Assembly (NCBI GenBank): GCA_023433685.1
Contig: JAEYUD010000052.1
Span: 1 to 9,783, forward strand
Source of the DNA: Bacteroidota bacterium
Lineage (GTDB): Bacteria; Bacteroidota; Ignavibacteria; Ignavibacteriales; Ignavibacteriaceae
Direction of reading: 5' to 3'
Length of the DNA: 9,783 nt
In this document: positions 6,678 to 9,783 of the stretch, in pieces
Layout: each line of letters starts with the position of its first letter
How positions within the stretch are numbered: the first letter of the stretch is position 1
Notes under the pieces: model-generated
Told to the model about the DNA's origin: nothing
Seen by the model: the letters and a program-made list of their open reading frames with translations, nothing else
The model's database searches: none
Made by a program: the position numbers and the translations under genes

Positions 6678-7445
6678 CTACCTTGAAATCCGGGTTAATC
6701 TCTCCCTGACTTTGTAATTTGGAGAAAGAAGATCTATCACCCCACCTCCGAGCAACTGGAAAAGAAAATGGTCACCTTCCCGCATCACCACACCAAGTTC
6801 TTCTGAATACCAGACCTCTCCCGTGTAGTCGAGGGTAACGGGCCCGGAACCAAGATCCGGAATCGTTATCTTTAATTCGTATTTAATAATCTCAGCGTTC
6901 ACTCTTGAGGGCAAACCTTCAACATCATTGTTAAAAACCGCGCTCCCACGATAAGTGGCAGTGACATTTATAAGAGGAATAATCGCTACATTGAACTTAA
7001 ATGCTGACCAGGTTTGTCCCTGAAAGAACGGCAGTGACATCGCGATCACTTCCCTGTCGATCTGAACAAATGGCTTAAGAGTATCCGGGATCAGTGCTGA
7101 AATACCGGATGTGTCGATGTAGTAATAAAGGCCTCTTTCAGTCTTCCTGACTTTGGCTTTTTGGGTAACCAAATCACCCCCCGTGTAATCTGTCTCTTCA
7201 TTTTGGTTGTAGTAAGGGGTACCCGCGACCACTACTTCGGGGCCAAAGGTAACTGTTTTGGTGCCGATATTAAAGTAGACGTTCTCTGCTGAGATAGAAT
7301 CCACTGAATATTTGTAAATCGTGTTGTTGGGAAGGGGGAAATAATTTTTCACGGGCAGCATTTGCTCTGGTGCAACTGCCTCCTTGCATGAAGAAAAAAA
7401 CAACCCTGAAGCAATAATTACAATCAGCAAAAATCCATTTCTCAT
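6678..7445 (-). CDS. Predicted lipoprotein of unknown function
   Basis: I chose the ATG at 7445 (255 residues) over the one at 7457. It forms an ATGA overlap with the rdgB stop and has GGAAAG four bases upstream; the longer form would add MERK. The N-terminus is a lipoprotein signal: one Arg, a hydrophobic stretch at 5-17, and a lipobox F-S-S-C with the lipidated Cys at 20. The mature part is beta-rich; YFPLPNNTIYKYSVDS at 35-50 resembles the opening seen in many Bacteroidota/Ignavibacteria lipoproteins (YFPL...W/Y-x-Y), and the late EVWYSEELGVVMREG patch resembles their usual closing strand. I know no function for such proteins and assign none. Lys at +2 after the Cys does not settle inner or outer membrane in these phyla. 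It is probably co-translated with rdgB; a hairpin follows. Confidence 0.82.
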   Translation of the reverse strand: MRNGFLLIVIIASGLFFSSCKEAVAPEQMLPVKNYFPLPNNTIYKYSVDSISAENVYFNIGTKTVTFGPEVVVAGTPYYNQNEETDYTGGDLVTQKAKVRKTERGLYYYIDTSGISALIPDTLKPFVQIDREVIAMSLPFFQGQTWSAFKFNVAIIPLINVTATYRGSAVFNNDVEGLPSRVNAEIIKYELKITIPDLGSGPVTLDYTGEVWYSEELGVVMREGDHFLFQLLGGGVIDLLSPNYKVRERLTRISR

Positions 7446-8044
7446 TTTTCTTTCCATATCTCAAGCGCGTCTTTCATCTTTTCAATAGCTTTAAATCTGT
7501 GACTAAGTTTATTTTTTACGTCAGGGTCCAGCTCTGCCATGGTTAGTTCATAACCGGCCGGCACAAAAAGCGGATCGTATCCGAATCCATTGGTTCCTCT
7601 GGGTTCTGTTATCAACTCGCCCTCACACTCACCCCTCTTTGTTATGATCTCATTTCCGTCGTAGAACGCCAAAACACAAACATAACGGGCAGTGTATGGT
7701 GGATCGAATTCTGTCAACTCATTTAGCAACTTAGTGTTGTTGCCGTTGTCATCGGAGTCTTCACCGGCGTAACGGGCAGAGTAAACTCCCGGACGACCGC
7801 CGAGGCAATCAACAGCGAGCCCGGAGTCGTCTGCAAGCGCCGGGATTCCGGTGAGTTTGAACGACTCTGTTGCTTTAATAATCGCGTTTTCTTCAAATGT
7901 AGTTCCCGTTTCAGGGATATCGGGATATGAACGGATCTGATCAGCCGGAATGATCTCGAAGTCATCACTTCTCAATATTGATCTGATCTCAACCATCTTG
8001 CCACGGTTTTTTGTTGCTACGAGTATCTTTTTTCGATGAGGCAT
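7442..8044 (-). CDS. rdgB: XTP/dITP pyrophosphatase (non-canonical purine NTP hydrolase)
   Basis: The enzyme hydrolyses XTP, dITP and ITP to monophosphates plus pyrophosphate, keeping deaminated purines out of DNA and RNA; it acts in the cytoplasm as a Mg-dependent dimer. The 200-residue length is normal for the Ham1/RdgB family. Visible motifs: ATKNRGKMVEI at 10-20 (nucleotide-binding T-x-N-x-G-K), ETGTTFEENAIIKA at 45-58 (Glu metal ligand), ALADDSGLAVDCLGGRPGVY at 69-88 (catalytic Asp region), GFGYDPLF at 153-160 and SHRFKA at 181-186. The ATG at 8044 has a strong AGGAGG (plus-strand 8050-8055) five bases upstream, the best ribosome-binding site in the window. A lipoprotein gene overlaps its stop by ATGA. 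It is divergent from the second ECF sigma gene, with 103 bases between. Confidence 0.97.
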   Translation of the reverse strand: MPHRKKILVATKNRGKMVEIRSILRSDDFEIIPADQIRSYPDIPETGTTFEENAIIKATESFKLTGIPALADDSGLAVDCLGGRPGVYSARYAGEDSDDNGNNTKLLNELTEFDPPYTARYVCVLAFYDGNEIITKRGECEGELITEPRGTNGFGYDPLFVPAGYELTMAELDPDVKNKLSHRFKAIEKMKDALEIWKEK

Positions 8045-8147
8045 CGCATCCTCCTGTAAAATATTTGCGAATTTCGGTAACTTTAACGCCTGAACTACAA
8101 CCTTTTTTTAATCCTCCGGGTCTAACCAAACAGGTAAACGGAAAAAA
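8045..8147. promoter_or_regulatory. Divergent promoter region between rdgB and the second ECF sigma gene
   Basis: This 103-base gap must hold promoters for both directions. It contains an interrupted palindrome CGAA-T-TTCG near 8068-8076 and, on the plus strand, TAACTTTA at 8078-8085, one base off the TAnnTTTG element. I find no well-placed -33 TTG for it. The GGTAAC that overlaps this element faintly resembles an ECF -35, without a matching -10. Exact promoters are not resolved. Confidence 0.3.
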
Positions 8148-8735
8148 ATGGCTCAAGACGGTTACAATCTAATTGAAATGGCGGCGAAAGGCGATCGCTC
8201 TGCCTTCGAAGCGCTGGTTAAGAAGTATGACAGAAAAGTCATCACTTTAGCCTTGAAATATACCCGCTCCGAAGAAGATGCGAAAGACATTTATCAGGAA
8301 GTATTCCTGCGTGTCTGGAAAAGCCTTCCAGGATTCGGGTTCAAAAGCGAGTTCTCAACCTGGCTTTTTCGTATCGCCACCAATGTATGCCTCTCTTACA
8401 TTGAGAGAAGCAAAAAACACCGAAGCGAGGATGTGTTCGAAAGTCCGGCTTTTGATGATGAAGACGACGCAAAGCCGGCAATGCAGATCGAAAGCAAATA
8501 TCCGGGACCACTCGACAACCTCGGTAATTCCGAGATAAAAATGGAAATTAATAAAGCAGTTGATGAACTTCCGGCAAAACAAAAACTGGTTTTCACGATG
8601 AAATATTTTGAGGACTACAAGATCAGAGAAATATCGGAACTGACCGGGCTCAATGAAGGAACTGTTAAGCGGTACCTTTTTGAAGCCTCTCTGAAATTGA
8701 AACATGCCTTAAAGCCCTTTTACGAACAGGTTTGA
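8148..8735 (+). CDS. ECF-family RNA polymerase sigma factor (ZAS/HEAT anti-sigma pair)
   Basis: The 195-residue protein has canonical ECF regions. Region 2 is at about 15-90 (SAFEALVKKYDRKVITLALK; then DAKDIYQEVFLRVWKSLPGF at 44-63 with the classic D-x-x-Q-E-x-F-L-R-x-W pattern; then FSTWLFRIATNVCLSYIER). An acidic linker runs from about 95 to 125. Region 4 is at about 135-190, with LPAKQKLVFTMKYFEDYKIR and the recognition helix GTVKRYLFEASLKLK. The ATG at 8148 is preceded by a GGAAAAAA leader. The stop overlaps the next ATG as TGATG, so the anti-sigma is made with it. It is typical of Bacteroidota-group ECF factors and much closer to consensus than the sigma encoded at 2517-3104, so the two are not recent duplicates. 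Its regulon and signal are not visible. Confidence 0.96.
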   Translation: MAQDGYNLIEMAAKGDRSAFEALVKKYDRKVITLALKYTRSEEDAKDIYQEVFLRVWKSLPGFGFKSEFSTWLFRIATNVCLSYIERSKKHRSEDVFESPAFDDEDDAKPAMQIESKYPGPLDNLGNSEIKMEINKAVDELPAKQKLVFTMKYFEDYKIREISELTGLNEGTVKRYLFEASLKLKHALKPFYEQV

Positions 8736-9679
8736 TGATGGAACATAAAGACCTAACTGAACAAATTATGATGCTCGTTTCCGGCGAGCTTACTGATACC
8801 GAATCACGGGAACTTCTTGATCATATCGATTCATGCGAAATTTGCGGTAAAGAGTACCGGTTTCAGATGAAGATGATGGCTGACTTTCAGTCGGCAAATC
8901 CTGAGTTTAACGTTGACAAGTTACTCGTTGATTCAAGGCGTGAACTTAGAAGAACCATTTATGCCCTCCCTGATAAAGTGAGTTTTTCAGAGAGGATCAG
9001 GGCATTTTTACGCTCACCTTTCATGATACCTTCTCTCACAGGAGCAGGGGGTCTCGCGGCAGGACTTGTAGCCGGTTTCCTCCTTCTTGGCGGCACTTCC
9101 AAACATCAGGACTCATTCCTCGCGAACGTTTCAGATAAAGGCGACCAGCAAACCCGCATAACGAACGTTATGTTTAACGACCGCGATACAAAGGACGGGA
9201 ATATTACTTTCACTTTCGACGCGTATAAAAGGATCACCGTTTCTGGTTCACCGGAAGACCCGGAGATACAGAAGCTCCTCACATACTCTATATTGAATGA
9301 AAAGAACCCCGGAACCAGGCTCAACTCGATAAATCTTGTGAACAACAGATATGACAAGAACCAGCTCGCCGGAGTAAAGGAAGCGCTGATACTCGCCGCT
9401 AAAAATGACGAAAACCCCGGCGTAAGGCTCCAGGCTCTTAAAACCCTTGCCGACCTCCCATTTGATGACGGAATAAAGAAAACCCTGCTCCACGTCCTCG
9501 TTAACGATCACACCCCCGGCAACAGGATAGAAGCAATAAATACTCTCGTTAAAGCTATTGAAAACGGCTTTAAAGCCGACGATGAAATAAAAACAGTGTT
9601 CAAGACCCGTCTTGATCAGGAAGAGAACCCATACATTAAGATACGAGCAAAAACGATACTCGATGCAAAGGAGCTGTAA
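8735..9679 (+). CDS. ZAS-type anti-sigma factor with extracytoplasmic HEAT-like repeats
   Basis: This is a 314-residue protein starting at ATG 8735 (TGATG overlap with the sigma stop); the next codon, ATG 8738, is equally possible because ACAGG lies seven bases before it. The N-terminal domain carries the zinc-associated anti-sigma motif H30-x3-C34-x2-C37 (HIDSCEIC) within about 1-75, which binds the sigma factor in the cytoplasm. One Gly/Ala/Leu-rich membrane segment lies at about 97-120. Beyond it, residues 170-314 form four HEAT-like helical repeats with the recurring pattern N/D-E-N-P-G-x-R-L-x-A-I-x-x-L; the prolines fall at 192, 228, 261 and 299. The repeats would lie outside the cytoplasmic membrane and could bind a protein ligand that controls sigma release; that role is inference. 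The next gene starts one base after its stop, with a GGAG site inside its 3' end. Confidence 0.9.
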   Translation: MMEHKDLTEQIMMLVSGELTDTESRELLDHIDSCEICGKEYRFQMKMMADFQSANPEFNVDKLLVDSRRELRRTIYALPDKVSFSERIRAFLRSPFMIPSLTGAGGLAAGLVAGFLLLGGTSKHQDSFLANVSDKGDQQTRITNVMFNDRDTKDGNITFTFDAYKRITVSGSPEDPEIQKLLTYSILNEKNPGTRLNSINLVNNRYDKNQLAGVKEALILAAKNDENPGVRLQALKTLADLPFDDGIKKTLLHVLVNDHTPGNRIEAINTLVKAIENGFKADDEIKTVFKTRLDQEENPYIKIRAKTILDAKEL

Positions 9680-9680
9680 G

Positions 9681-9783
9681 ATGCGATACGTGATGATGAT
9701 AGTTTTTTTGGTGGCAACGGCAATTACCATTTCCTATGGTGACGACCTCGATTTCAGAAAGGTGTATAATGTAGCCCCGGGCG
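9681..9783 (+). CDS. Exported protein, N-terminus only (cut by window end); possibly DUF4097-like
   Basis: Thirty-four codons are visible. The ATG at 9681 has GGAG at 9670-9673 with seven bases of spacing. The N-terminus is a Sec-type signal peptide: Arg2, a hydrophobic core at about 4-18 (MMIVFLVATAITI), and a likely cleavage after SYG near residue 20. The mature start DDLDFRKVYNVAPG resembles the first strand of DUF4097-type beta-helix proteins (F-x-V-x-P-G-G), which often sit behind ECF/anti-sigma pairs in this group. The resemblance covers about eight residues, so the family call is tentative; that it is a third gene of the operon is well supported by spacing. Confidence 0.65.
   Translation, partial: MRYVMMIVFLVATAITISYGDDLDFRKVYNVAPG

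Noticed and set aside
9248..9730. 160-codon minus-strand frame with hydrophobic, Val/Tyr/Phe-rich translation
   Set aside because: It is antisense to the HEAT-like repeats of the anti-sigma gene and to the next gene's start; its composition is that of an antisense frame.
1..9783. CRISPR arrays, tRNA or rRNA genes, insertion sequences, phage genes
   Set aside because: No regularly spaced repeats, cloverleaf-like segments, transposase or integrase motifs, or structural phage proteins were seen on either strand.

Overview
The window looks like chromosome from a Bacteroidota/Chlorobi-group bacterium, possibly of the Ignavibacteria type. This is inferred from moderate GC, AT-rich leaders with few Shine-Dalgarno sites, one promoter matching the TTG-N19-TAnnTTTG pattern of Bacteroidota, the form of the valyl-tRNA synthetase, and the density of ECF sigma/anti-sigma pairs. 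No rRNA, tRNA, CRISPR array, transposase or phage gene was seen. Taxonomy cannot be fixed from this sequence alone.

Layout. (i) 1-1066, plus strand: the C-terminal part of an arginase, then, one base later, an unrecognised polytopic membrane protein. (ii) 1063-3104, minus strand: an ECF sigma factor followed, with an ATGA overlap, by a long single-pass anti-sigma factor of the RskA class. The anti-sigma gene converges on the membrane protein gene and the two stop codons overlap. (iii) 3190-3711, plus strand: a small DOMON-like protein, divergent from the sigma gene. (iv) 3712-3977: a non-coding spacer with a GC-rich structured patch and a clear terminator for the gene that follows. (v) 3978-8044, minus strand: rdgB, a small lipoprotein gene (ATGA overlap with rdgB) and valS, with a hairpin between the last two. 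(vi) 8148-9783, plus strand, divergent from rdgB: a second ECF sigma factor, an overlapping zinc-binding (ZAS) anti-sigma factor with HEAT-like repeats beyond its membrane segment, and the start of a third, exported protein cut by the window end.

How the genes work together. Arginase, ValRS and the XTP/dITP pyrophosphatase are ordinary metabolism and housekeeping. The distinctive content is two separate ECF switches within 8 kb. Each has a membrane-anchored anti-sigma factor with an N-terminal cytoplasmic sigma-binding part, but the classes differ: one is RskA-like, cysteine-free, with a tether of about 220 residues; the other has an H-x3-C-x2-C motif and a four-repeat HEAT-like extracytoplasmic region. 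I do not see a clearly new multi-gene system. The best leads are the HEAT-type anti-sigma sensor, the long tether of the RskA-like protein with a G8 tract just before its membrane segment, and the unexplained structured spacer near 3836-3912.
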